In this document: in pieces, positions 1 through 6,433 of the stretch
How the letters are laid out: each line of letters opens with the position of its first letter
How positions within the stretch are numbered: the first letter of the stretch is position 1
From: Bacteroidales bacterium
GTDB taxonomy: Bacteria; Bacteroidota; Bacteroidia; Bacteroidales; VadinHA17
Reading direction: 5' to 3'
DNA: 6,704 nucleotides
Assembly: GCA_017882245.1 (NCBI GenBank)
Contig: JADGPV010000151.1
Span: forward strand, 1-6,704
The notes under the pieces: model-generated
Told to the model about the DNA's origin: nothing
The model's database searches: none
What the model saw: only the letters and a program-made list of their open reading frames with translations
Program-made: the position numbers and the translations under genes

Positions 1-12
1 GAAAAATAAATA

Positions 13-30
13 ACCCCGCCGGTGGCGGGG
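13..30 (-). terminator. Rho-independent terminator of tRNA-Ser
   Basis: A GC-only 7-bp stem (CCCCGCC at 14-20 against GGCGGGG at 24-30) encloses a 3-base loop. Read on the minus strand it is followed by a T-rich run (complement of positions 1-13). It lies 14 bases past the mature 3' end of the tRNA, so it probably ends that transcript. Confidence 0.85.
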
Positions 31-44
31 TCAGTCATGTGTTG

Positions 45-131
45 CGGAGAGAGGGGGATTCGAACCCCCGGTCCAGTCGCCCGGACAACGGTTTTCGAGA
101 CCGCCCCAATCGACCACTCTGGCATCTCTCC
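45..131 (-). tRNA. tRNA-Ser with anticodon CGA
   Basis: This 87-nt tRNA reads serine codon UCG. The acceptor stem pairs GGAGAGA (125-131 on the plus strand as TCTCTCC) with TCTCTCC (46-52), with discriminator G at 45. The T arm is GGGGG-TTCGAAT-CCCCC (53-69). The anticodon stem GCGGT/ACCGT encloses loop CTCGAAA, giving anticodon CGA at 95-97. The long variable arm, with a 4-bp stem (71-74 against 83-86), marks a class II tRNA and fits serine. No CCA follows the discriminator base, so the 3' CCA must be added by the nucleotidyltransferase. It appears to be a single-tRNA transcription unit with a promoter just upstream and a strong terminator downstream. Confidence 0.95.
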
Positions 132-162
132 GGTACGCCGCGCCCCTTCAGCATGGCAGATG

Positions 163-170
163 CAAATATA
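163..170 (-). promoter_or_regulatory. Candidate -7 promoter element for tRNA-Ser
   Basis: On the minus strand this reads TATATTTG, an exact match to the Bacteroidota -7 consensus TAnnTTTG. It lies 31 bases upstream of the mature tRNA 5' end, which would leave a leader of roughly 25 nt. A matching TTTG -33 element is not clear; the best candidate is a TGTTTA-like stretch about 19 bases further upstream. The assignment rests on the motif and its position. Confidence 0.5.
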
Positions 171-223
171 GCTGATTTTGTTGTAAACAGCCGCAGACTC
201 TCCTGTCAGGCTTCCGTACAATT

Positions 224-254
224 AAAAAAACCGCTGCGGATATACCGTGCGGTT
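224..254 (-). terminator. Rho-independent terminator of the T9SS sorting-domain gene
   Basis: On the minus strand AACCGC (249-254) pairs with GCGGTT (229-234). Past a small internal loop, CGG pairs with CCG around a TATAT loop. The stem is followed by a run of T (complement of the A run at 224-230). It lies 25 bases after the stop codon of the minus-strand gene at 279-665, so that gene appears to be a self-contained transcription unit. Confidence 0.75.
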
Positions 255-278
255 AATATGTAAGGTGAGAGGATTAAA

Positions 279-665
279 TTATTCCTTGACAAATCTTTTC
301 ATCAGGGTTACCCGCGGTGCAGTGAACCTGATGAAGTAAATTCCCCTGTTAAGCTGGTTTACCGTTATGGTGATCTGATCCTGTTTGTCGCAGACTTCTG
401 TCATATGTTTATTGCCGGTAACATCAAAAATCTCTATCATGGTTACACCTGAAATATTCTCTGCAATGAGTTCGGTCTTGGCAGGAACAGGATATAACTT
501 GATATTTTCAGCAAGTTTTAAGGTGAGTGAATCCGTACCGGAAAGCTTATTGTCTGTTATTAGCTTGGAACGGGTCTGTCCAAAACTATAAGTTGCTGGA
601 AGCAGAGCCATGACAATAATAAAAATGAAAGGTATTTTGGAGAGTAAAAGTTTCTTCATCGGCAT
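279..665 (-). CDS. Small secreted protein made almost only of a T9SS type A sorting domain
   Basis: The 128-residue product has a Sec signal peptide (Lys-Lys at 4-5, hydrophobic core about 11-23, likely cleavage near SFG/Q at 29-30). About 20 mostly polar residues follow, then a C-terminal region (about 52-128) that looks like a T9SS type A (Por) sorting domain. The hallmarks are LYPVPA at 57-62 (family form YPNPA), the strand pattern IEIFDVTGN near 77-85, RGIYFIRF near 107-114 and the end KRFVKE. In this family the domain takes cargo across the outer membrane and is usually removed and replaced by an anchor. Here there is almost no cargo ahead of it. Either the protein is a remnant of a longer cargo protein or a tiny functional protein; an intact frame and its own terminator favour a working gene. 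Translation could start at 665 or at the second Met (659), which puts Lys-Lys at the N-terminus. Domain call firm, role unknown. Confidence 0.85.
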   Translation of the reverse strand: MPMKKLLLSKIPFIFIIVMALLPATYSFGQTRSKLITDNKLSGTDSLTLKLAENIKLYPVPAKTELIAENISGVTMIEIFDVTGNKHMTEVCDKQDQITITVNQLNRGIYFIRFTAPRVTLMKRFVKE

Positions 666-719
666 TTATTCTTAGTTACTGTATTCATGGTACCTGTAAT
701 CGTATAAAAATAATAATAG

Positions 720-752
720 CGAACGTACCTTATACTGCATTTTATTAATAAA
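720..752 (-). promoter_or_regulatory. Weak candidate promoter for the T9SS sorting-domain gene
   Basis: On the minus strand TTTA (749-752) is followed after 21 bases by TACGTTCG (720-727). These match the Bacteroidota consensus TTTG-19/21-TAnnTTTG at 3 of 4 and 5 of 6 fixed positions. This would give a leader of about 50 nt. The surrounding spacer (666-907) between the two divergent genes is AT-rich, and I find no convincing promoter in it for the plus-strand gene. Confidence 0.25.
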
Positions 753-907
753 TGTTTCAATCCTGAACAATTTATTAACAGGTGGAAATGTTTTTGCCCA
801 TGATTAAAAAGAAATTGAATCATGCATTATGTCAAAGGATATTATTCATAAAAAAATTATCTTAGCCGCCACTCTAAAGAGATTCATTATTACTTAAAAC
901 CAGTACC

Positions 908-3001
908 GTGAAAAAGATCATTATCATCATGATGACTGCAATAATTGCCGTTGTCTCTTGCACAACAGAAAAGAAAGAACCGGTAAACCCATTCTTTACT
1001 GAATGGCAGACGCCTTTTGGTGTTCCTCCTTTTGACCAGATAAAGAATGAGAATTACATGCCTGCTGCCGACTCAGCCATCACCCTTGCCAAAGCTGAGA
1101 TAGAAGCCATCACCTCCAGTACCGAGGCGCCTACTTTTAAAAACACAATCGCAGCATACGACCGCGGAGGGCAGCTGCTGAACAAGGTGGCATTCGTCTT
1201 TTATGCCCAGACAAGCGCCAATACCAATGACACCCTTGAGGCTCTCCAGATGGAGCTCGCCCCGAAGATGGCAGCCTTCACAGATGAGGTTCTTCTTAAT
1301 GCAGCTCTCTTCCAGAGGATCAAGGCCATATATGATAACCGGGCGAATGAGAACCTCAATGATGAGGAGATGTTCCTCCTTGAGAATCTCTACAAGGGTT
1401 TCGTACGAAATGGTGCCCTTTTGAACTCAACAGACCAGGAGACTCTCAAGAAACTGAACCAGGAAATTTCCAAGCTTACTGTCAAATTCAGCCAGAACGT
1501 CCTTGCTGAAACCAACGACTTCAAGCTTGTCATTGATAATGAAGCTGACCTGGCCGGACTGCCTGAGAGTGTCATTACCAATGCAGCCGAGATGGCAGAG
1601 GCTGACAGCCTTATGGGCAAGTGGGTCTTCACAACACAGAAGCCGAGCATGATACCGTTCCTTCAGTATGCAGACAACCGCGACCTCCGCAAGAAACTTT
1701 ATGATGCATACCTTAACCGTGGCAACAACCATAACCAATATGACAACAACCAGGTGCTTGCAGATCTGGTCAGACTCAGGGCTGACAGGGCAAAGCTTCT
1801 GGGATATAAAACTCATGCCGCCCTCAATCTTGAGAACAGGATGGCCAAGACGCCGGAAAATGTCCTCAATCTTCTTAATAATCTGCTTGGCAGATCACTG
1901 CCGGTGGCCGGCCGCGAACGCGACGAGATGCAGAAGATCATTGACAGCGAAGGCGGCAAATTCAAGCTCGAGCCCCATGACTGGTGGTATTATGCTGAGA
2001 AGCTACGCAAGTCGAAGTATGATCTCGACGAGAATGAACTGAGGCCTTATTTCAGTCTTGACAACGCCCGCGACGGTGTATTTGCAGTTGCCAACAAACT
2101 TTACGGAATTACTTTTACCCGGATTGAAAACATACCATTGCCTCATCCTGATGCACAGGCTTTTGAAGTGAAAGAAGCTGACGGACGCCACCTGGGTGTT
2201 CTGTACATGGACTTCTTCCCTCGTGAGAGCAAACGCCAGGGAGCATGGTGCGGAGGATACCGTGACCACAGGGTGCTCGACGGTAAGGAAATAACCCCCA
2301 TCGTGACCATAGTAGGGAACTTTACCCCTCCGGCAGGTGATGAGCCTGCTCTTCTGAGCCTGGATGATGTGAATACACTCTTCCATGAGTTCGGACATGG
2401 CCTTCAGGGACTCTTTTCAAAAAACACCTATTCAAGCACAACTACCGCAAGAGATATAGTCGAGCTGCCTTCCCAGATAATGGAACATTGGGCCACCAAT
2501 CCTGAGGTACTTAAAATGTACGCCAGACATTATAAGACCGGAGAGGTCATGCCTGATGCACTGATTGAGAAGATTAAGAACAGCACCTACTTCAACACCG
2601 GGTTTGACAACGTTGAGATAATGGCCGCCTCACTGCTTGATATGGCATACTACTCGCTCGAAGCTCCGGTGAACGTTGACGTTCAGAAGTTTGAGAAGGA
2701 GACGATGAAGAAAATAGGCCTTATACCTGAGATAGAACCGAGGTACCGCAGCACATATTTTCTTCATATGATTGACGGATATGATGCAGGCTACTATGTC
2801 TACACCTGGGCAGCAGTGCTGGATAATGACGCCTTTGAAGCCTTTAAGGAGAAGGGTATCTTCGACCAGGCTACAGCTGCCTCATTCAGGAAAAACATTC
2901 TGGAAAAGATGGGGACAATGGATGCTGAACAGATGTACCTTAATTTCCGGGGCCGTGAACCGAAGATAGATGCCTTGCTGAAAAACAGGGGATTGAATTA
3001 A
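908..3001 (+). CDS. dcp: Lipoprotein M3-family zinc metallopeptidase (peptidyl-dipeptidase Dcp-like)
   Basis: This 697-residue zinc peptidase of family M3 probably trims oligopeptides in the cell envelope. Dcp enzymes remove C-terminal dipeptides, but the exact specificity here is inferred. The zinc motif HEFGH lies at 493-497 (His493, catalytic Glu494, His497). The third ligand is Glu519, in RDIVELPSQ, at the family spacing. The substrate-binding block near the C-terminus is present: His620, Tyr625, Tyr629 and Tyr632, in the pattern HxxxGYxAGYYxY. Length is close to E. coli Dcp (about 680). The N-terminus is a lipoprotein signal: Lys2-Lys3, a hydrophobic core, and lipobox VVSC with Cys18. 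E. coli Dcp is usually described as cytoplasmic, so this copy probably works anchored in the periplasm or at the outer membrane. GTG is chosen as start because the next Met codons (929, 932) would drop the Lys pair. No Shine-Dalgarno site is seen. A strong terminator follows, so it seems monocistronic. Confidence 0.93.
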   Translation: MKKIIIIMMTAIIAVVSCTTEKKEPVNPFFTEWQTPFGVPPFDQIKNENYMPAADSAITLAKAEIEAITSSTEAPTFKNTIAAYDRGGQLLNKVAFVFYAQTSANTNDTLEALQMELAPKMAAFTDEVLLNAALFQRIKAIYDNRANENLNDEEMFLLENLYKGFVRNGALLNSTDQETLKKLNQEISKLTVKFSQNVLAETNDFKLVIDNEADLAGLPESVITNAAEMAEADSLMGKWVFTTQKPSMIPFLQYADNRDLRKKLYDAYLNRGNNHNQYDNNQVLADLVRLRADRAKLLGYKTHAALNLENRMAKTPENVLNLLNNLLGRSLPVAGRERDEMQKIIDSEGGKFKLEPHDWWYYAEKLRKSKYDLDENELRPYFSLDNARDGVFAVANKLYGITFTRIENIPLPHPDAQAFEVKEADGRHLGVLYMDFFPRESKRQGAWCGGYRDHRVLDGKEITPIVTIVGNFTPPAGDEPALLSLDDVNTLFHEFGHGLQGLFSKNTYSSTTTARDIVELPSQIMEHWATNPEVLKMYARHYKTGEVMPDALIEKIKNSTYFNTGFDNVEIMAASLLDMAYYSLEAPVNVDVQKFEKETMKKIGLIPEIEPRYRSTYFLHMIDGYDAGYYVYTWAAVLDNDAFEAFKEKGIFDQATAASFRKNILEKMGTMDAEQMYLNFRGREPKIDALLKNRGLN

Positions 3002-3020
3002 TACTATAACCTTAATTTTT

Positions 3021-3058
3021 TTAAGGCTGTCATCCCACAGGAGCGACAGCCTTTTTTT
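3021..3058 (+). terminator. Rho-independent terminator of the M3 peptidase gene
   Basis: A perfect 9-bp stem, AAGGCTGTC (3023-3031) with GACAGCCTT (3045-3053), encloses a 13-base loop and runs into a T tract (seven T at 3052-3058). It starts 20 bases after the peptidase stop codon. The tract orientation supports termination on the plus strand only. Confidence 0.9.
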
Positions 3059-3119
3059 CAAAGAATCTCCTTCTTGTTGTAAGAATTCTCAAAGAGGATC
3101 CAACCGATCCTGTCTTATC

Positions 3120-3152
3120 TTTAAAACATAGCAGGGTAATTTAATATCTTTA
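3120..3152 (+). promoter_or_regulatory. Candidate promoter of rlmN, placed very close to the start codon
   Basis: TTTA (3120-3123) is followed after 21 bases by TATCTTTA (3145-3152), resembling the Bacteroidota TTTG/TAnnTTTG pair with one mismatch in each element. It follows the upstream terminator, where a new promoter is expected. If it is real, transcription would begin within a few bases of the GTG at 3158, giving a leaderless or nearly leaderless message. Confidence 0.35.
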
Positions 3153-3157
3153 CTTCT

Positions 3158-4180
3158 GTGAGAGAGTCAGTTAAAATTATACCACTGGCCGGTATTGATC
3201 TCGCCGGACTGGAGCACCTTCTGGCAATCAAAGGTGTGGATTCACGATATGCCCGGCGAATCCTTTACTGGATATTCAGAAGGGGCATAAGGTCTTTTAC
3301 TGAAATAAACGATATCCCTAAAAATGTGCTGTCAGTTCTCCCGGAAAGTTTTGCCACAGGCCTTAGCTCTCCTGTATCGTCGGCTGTTTCTGCAGACGGT
3401 TCAGTAAAGTACCTTTTCCGGACCAGTGAAGGTCTTCTTCATGAGACTGTTTATCTCCCTGAGGGTAACCGCAAAACAGTATGCGTTTCTGTGCAGTCGG
3501 GATGCCGCATGGGCTGCCGCTTCTGTGCAACCGGACTGAGCGGCTGGAGAGGCAACCTGAGAGCCGGCGAGATTGTCAACCAGGTTGTCAGCCTTCCGCA
3601 TGATGTCAGTCATGTGGTGATGATGGGAATGGGTGAACCCGGTGACAATATTGAGGAAGTAATCAAAGCTTACAATATAATCACTGCTGAATGGGGACTG
3701 GCAATAGGCAGGAACAGGGTGACAGTCTCAACGGTCGGTGTGACACCTGCGGTAAAGAGACTATTGGAAGAAACCGAATGTAACCTCACCCTCAGTCTTT
3801 ATTCTCCTTTTAGCGAGGAACGAAGAGAGGTAATGCCGGCTGAATCTGCATGGCCCTACAAAGAGACCCTCTCTCTCATGAAGGCCTTTAAGGCAGACCG
3901 TAACAGGCGTCTTACAGTGGCCTATGTAATGATCAGAGGAAAAAATGATACAGAAAGGCATCTTGAAGAACTAAATAGATTACTGACGGGAACGAGGTTA
4001 AGAGTAAATCTTCTCCCCTATCATCAGGTGGAGAATGACAGTGACTGCAGTTCTGACGCTGAGACAATGATGAGGTTCAAGCATCTTCTGGTAACATCAG
4101 GTGTCGGAGCTTCAGTCCGTAAGTCAAGAGGCGGGGATATAGCCGCGGCGTGCGGGATGCTTGCTGCTGGTGGCAGGTAA
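3158..4180 (+). CDS. rlmN: RlmN-type radical SAM methyltransferase (23S rRNA A2503 / tRNA A37 C2-methylation)
   Basis: RlmN methylates C2 of adenine 2503 in 23S rRNA and of A37 in some tRNAs, using two SAM molecules and a methyl-cysteine intermediate. The 340-residue product carries the radical SAM motif CxxxCxxC (Cys116, Cys120, Cys123). Other RlmN landmarks, aligned by eye with E. coli RlmN, are present: Glu96 in ETVYLPE, Cys109 seven residues before the cluster (E. coli Cys118), Gly159-Glu160-Pro161, the STVG segment, Asn284 in VNLLPY, and Cys332 in AACGML (E. coli Cys355, the methyl carrier). The SAM-contacting SLH triplet reads Ser213-Leu214-Tyr215, an unusual His-to-Tyr change. The protein is shorter than E. 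coli RlmN (384), as I recall for Bacteroidota homologues. The GTG start at 3158 is the first plausible one, with no Shine-Dalgarno site. A paralogue of altered specificity cannot be excluded. It converges on the GNAT gene with a 34-bp gap and no clear terminator. Confidence 0.88.
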   Translation: MRESVKIIPLAGIDLAGLEHLLAIKGVDSRYARRILYWIFRRGIRSFTEINDIPKNVLSVLPESFATGLSSPVSSAVSADGSVKYLFRTSEGLLHETVYLPEGNRKTVCVSVQSGCRMGCRFCATGLSGWRGNLRAGEIVNQVVSLPHDVSHVVMMGMGEPGDNIEEVIKAYNIITAEWGLAIGRNRVTVSTVGVTPAVKRLLEETECNLTLSLYSPFSEERREVMPAESAWPYKETLSLMKAFKADRNRRLTVAYVMIRGKNDTERHLEELNRLLTGTRLRVNLLPYHQVENDSDCSSDAETMMRFKHLLVTSGVGASVRKSRGGDIAAACGMLAAGGR

Positions 4181-4214
4181 AAAGAATGCAGTAATAAATA
4201 ATTTCCCGATTTCT

Positions 4215-4745
4215 CTATTTTGAGGGATTAAGAAGCTGCAGCATGTATTCGGTGATAAATATGCCGTTAAAGCGTATCCATTCCCTTTTCGTGGCACTGA
4301 GGACAAATCCGTGATGAAGAAAAAGATTCATACTTTCTTCATTGCCTTCAAGGATATTGCACCACAGCTGATGCAGGCTGAGTGATTCAAAGGAATATCT
4401 GATAATGCACTCAAGTGCTGCCGAGGCATGGCCTTTCTTCCTGTCGCGAGGGTCGGCAATCAGGATGCCGATCCCTGCCCTCATATGAAACTGGTCGAAA
4501 TCGAAGAGATCAATTGTGCCAATGGTTTTCTTCTCAGCAGTCGCATCAATCATCAGCCTCAGCTGAAAGGTCTCGAAAAGGCTTTTATGGGAATTGGCGA
4601 TATACCGCTTAAGGATATATTTTGAGTATGGTACCAGGGTATTGCTCTGCTTCCAGTTTGCTTCCTCATTCTCCCATTTGTAAAGGAGTTCCAGGTCCTC
4701 GGGTTCAACAGCTCGCAGACAGACACCGTTACTTTCGAGCATCAT
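4215..4745 (-). CDS. GNAT-family N-acetyltransferase (RimJ/RimL or SpeG-like)
   Basis: The 176-residue product (from Met at 4745; the adjacent Met at 4742 is equally possible) has the GNAT fold along its whole length. The N-terminal strand and helix read VCLRAVEPEDLELLYKWE (8-25). A central strand pair (about 73-97) is followed by the acetyl-CoA pyrophosphate loop RDRKKGHASAA (100-110, family pattern Q/RxxGxG/A). The late motif N-x-x-S-x-N-LF-x-x-x-GF is at 135-147. This type acetylates protein N-termini, polyamines or small amines; the substrate cannot be read from sequence. The frame is open up to 4805, but that start would add 20 residues before the fold and lie deep in the upstream gene. 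The chosen start overlaps the end of that gene by 17 bases, with AGGA next to it, so translational coupling is likely. Confidence 0.85.
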   Translation of the reverse strand: MMLESNGVCLRAVEPEDLELLYKWENEEANWKQSNTLVPYSKYILKRYIANSHKSLFETFQLRLMIDATAEKKTIGTIDLFDFDQFHMRAGIGILIADPRDRKKGHASAALECIIRYSFESLSLHQLWCNILEGNEESMNLFLHHGFVLSATKREWIRFNGIFITEYMLQLLNPSK

Positions 4746-6375
4746 TCCTGTAAACTTTCTTGACGAAGGTATCATTCGGATATCCCAGCCTGAGCAGCCT
4801 TTCAAGCTCCGCGTAAGCCTTCACCTTGGTGTCAAAGCGTCCAGTGGTGTAACGGTAGAACTTGTCCTGGCGATTATAGAACACAGCTATATCAGCGTAC
4901 TCAAAGTATGCCGGATCAACAGGGTTATGGAGTGCCATAACCTGAACGGTATAATACAGCACTTCAGGATCATTCTCCTCGTCTGTGTCAAGAACGTCTT
5001 TTATGACAAGGTTCATGATAAGGGAGGAAGAGTCAGTCATTGTTATATAAGGAAGATCTTTAGGGTCAAAGCTGATGGTCACCGTCTTTCTCGGCTCTTC
5101 CGAAGGAGGATTGAACGTCACCAGGGCGATCTCCTTCTTCTTGTAGGCGGTCATTACCGAATAATAACCAAATGCACCATCGTTAAACGGCTGGAAGCCG
5201 AGATCATCATCGGTAGTGCTTAGCGGATATCCTATATTGACTGGCTTGCCCCATACGCCTGCCTTGGACGTCGATAAGTAAATATCGTAGCCTCCGATGG
5301 ATCCATGGCCCTCGGAGCTGTAAGTGAGGGTCAGGCCGTCTTTTGATATAAAGGGGGTCTCTTCGTTATACGGAGAGTTGACAACATTTCCAAGGTTCAC
5401 TGGTATACCCCAGTCGCCTGTCTGGTCTCTTTCAGCCATCCAGAGATCAAGTTCTCCCAGTCCGCCTTCACGGTTTGAAGTGAAATAGAGCTTCTTGTTG
5501 TCTGAAGAGATAGCGGCATGGGATTCGTAGAACTTGGTGTTGATATTTTTGTTAAGGCTGACAATTTCAGACCATTTCCCGTTTTTGAATGTTGTCACGT
5601 AGATATTACCGTCATAGTTGTCATTCTTGAAAAGATACAGTTCTGTACCGTCATTATTCAGTGAGGTCGTATAACAGTCAGTTCCCATGGAAGCTTCTGC
5701 GGTGATATCAACCGGTGTGCCCCAGCCGTCTTTCTCTTTCCTGGTGACGTAAATGACTGATTCGAGTCCGCGGCGTTCGGTATAGGCCATAGTGCTGCCG
5801 TCGTAACTCACCACAGGCCGGTCATTGACAGAGCCCTGGTTTATGTATTCCTTCAGGGGCTGTATAAGCACGTTGACAGGTGACTTCATCTGGACTGATG
5901 CAAGGTTGCATGCCTGTATCTGCTGGTTGACAAACTCCTGGTTCTTCATCTCACCTGTCTTTGCAACAAGGTTCTTGAACATCCGGTAGGTGCTCAGTGC
6001 GCTGTCGAGTCTGTTTGTTATCCTGTAGGCATTGGCAAGAGAGAAGTATGTGTCAAGCGGAGCCCTTTTTTCTTTGAGAAGGCCGGTTTTGGAGTCATAG
6101 CTGGTACTAATCACAGCTGCTTCAAGAAAAGGAATGGCCTTTGGTTTCTCGTCAAAGATATTAAGATAGCAGTTGCCTATTTTGTATTTGATATTCGCGT
6201 TGCCGGGTTTGAGGTCATTAAGGATCAGGTAGAGCGGATTGGCAAGTTCATATTCGCCATACAGATAGTGTGATTCGGCTTCGAGCCAGATCGCTTTGAT
6301 CTCACTTTTCTTCTGGGCGCTGAGCGGCACAGCTGCAAGTAGTACCGCAACAATTACTATTCCCCTTATTCCCAT
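4729..6375 (-). CDS. Periplasmic TPR / PD40 beta-propeller / SPOR-like protein
   Basis: The 548-residue protein starts with a Sec signal peptide (cleavage likely after PLSA at 17-20; no lipobox Cys). Residues about 24-160 form TPR-like helices, for example LEAESHYLYGEYELANPLY and DTYFSLANAYRITNRLDSAL. Residues about 184-420 hold roughly five PD40/WD40-like blades marked by DG-x-x-x-x-Y and GYDIYLS-type strands (near 186-198, 232-248, 283-311, 336-367, 388-407). After a linker, 473-543 resembles a SPOR domain: YYTVQVMA, YRYTTGRF, a helix with AYAELERLL, then GYPNDTFVKKV. SPOR domains bind peptidoglycan glycan strands lacking stem peptides. The layout resembles PorE of the T9SS (TPR, propeller, OmpA-like end), with SPOR instead of OmpA. 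An envelope scaffold role is inferred. The start is bounded by an in-frame TAA 12 bases upstream of the ATG. It follows the partial PD40 gene by 58 bases and overlaps the GNAT gene. Confidence 0.85.
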   Translation of the reverse strand: MGIRGIVIVAVLLAAVPLSAQKKSEIKAIWLEAESHYLYGEYELANPLYLILNDLKPGNANIKYKIGNCYLNIFDEKPKAIPFLEAAVISTSYDSKTGLLKEKRAPLDTYFSLANAYRITNRLDSALSTYRMFKNLVAKTGEMKNQEFVNQQIQACNLASVQMKSPVNVLIQPLKEYINQGSVNDRPVVSYDGSTMAYTERRGLESVIYVTRKEKDGWGTPVDITAEASMGTDCYTTSLNNDGTELYLFKNDNYDGNIYVTTFKNGKWSEIVSLNKNINTKFYESHAAISSDNKKLYFTSNREGGLGELDLWMAERDQTGDWGIPVNLGNVVNSPYNEETPFISKDGLTLTYSSEGHGSIGGYDIYLSTSKAGVWGKPVNIGYPLSTTDDDLGFQPFNDGAFGYYSVMTAYKKKEIALVTFNPPSEEPRKTVTISFDPKDLPYITMTDSSSLIMNLVIKDVLDTDEENDPEVLYYTVQVMALHNPVDPAYFEYADIAVFYNRQDKFYRYTTGRFDTKVKAYAELERLLRLGYPNDTFVKKVYRNDARK

Positions 6376-6433
6376 TTTTCGTTTTCGTTACAATTTTAAG
6401 TCTAAATGACCATTATCGTAATCCGCGTATGCA

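Noticed and set aside
39..263. 74-codon plus-strand open frame at the left edge
   Set aside because: It runs antisense through the tRNA-Ser gene and across the terminator at 224-254; the translation shows no protein-like features.
666..907. Small gene, riboswitch or repeat in the AT-rich divergent spacer
   Set aside because: I see no open frame with protein-like content, no conserved RNA fold and no clear repeat; the AT richness fits an ordinary divergent promoter region.
1427..1816. Minus-strand open frame of 129 codons inside the M3 peptidase gene
   Set aside because: It lies entirely opposite conserved M3 peptidase sequence and shows no domain or own signals. Other antisense frames in this gene (1390-1650, 2003-2398) fail for the same reason.
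3158..4180. Cfr-type antibiotic-resistance methyltransferase
   Set aside because: The segment SPFSEERREVMP and the short length resemble Cfr. As I recall, Bacteroidota RlmN proteins share these traits, and the GEP motif and AACGML end fit RlmN better. There are no mobile-element neighbours.
4181..4214. Shared terminator between the convergent rlmN and GNAT genes
   Set aside because: Only a weak 4-bp TCCC/GGGA pairing with a long loop is visible around 4204-4228, with no adequate T tract.
4415..4625. Two overlapping plus-strand frames opposite the GNAT gene
   Set aside because: They are antisense to a well-supported GNAT fold and have no recognisable features.
4746..4805. Longer start for the GNAT gene at 4805
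   Set aside because: It would add 20 residues not matching the GNAT fold and overlap the upstream gene by 77 bases. The paired Met codons at 4745 and 4742 begin just before the first GNAT strand.
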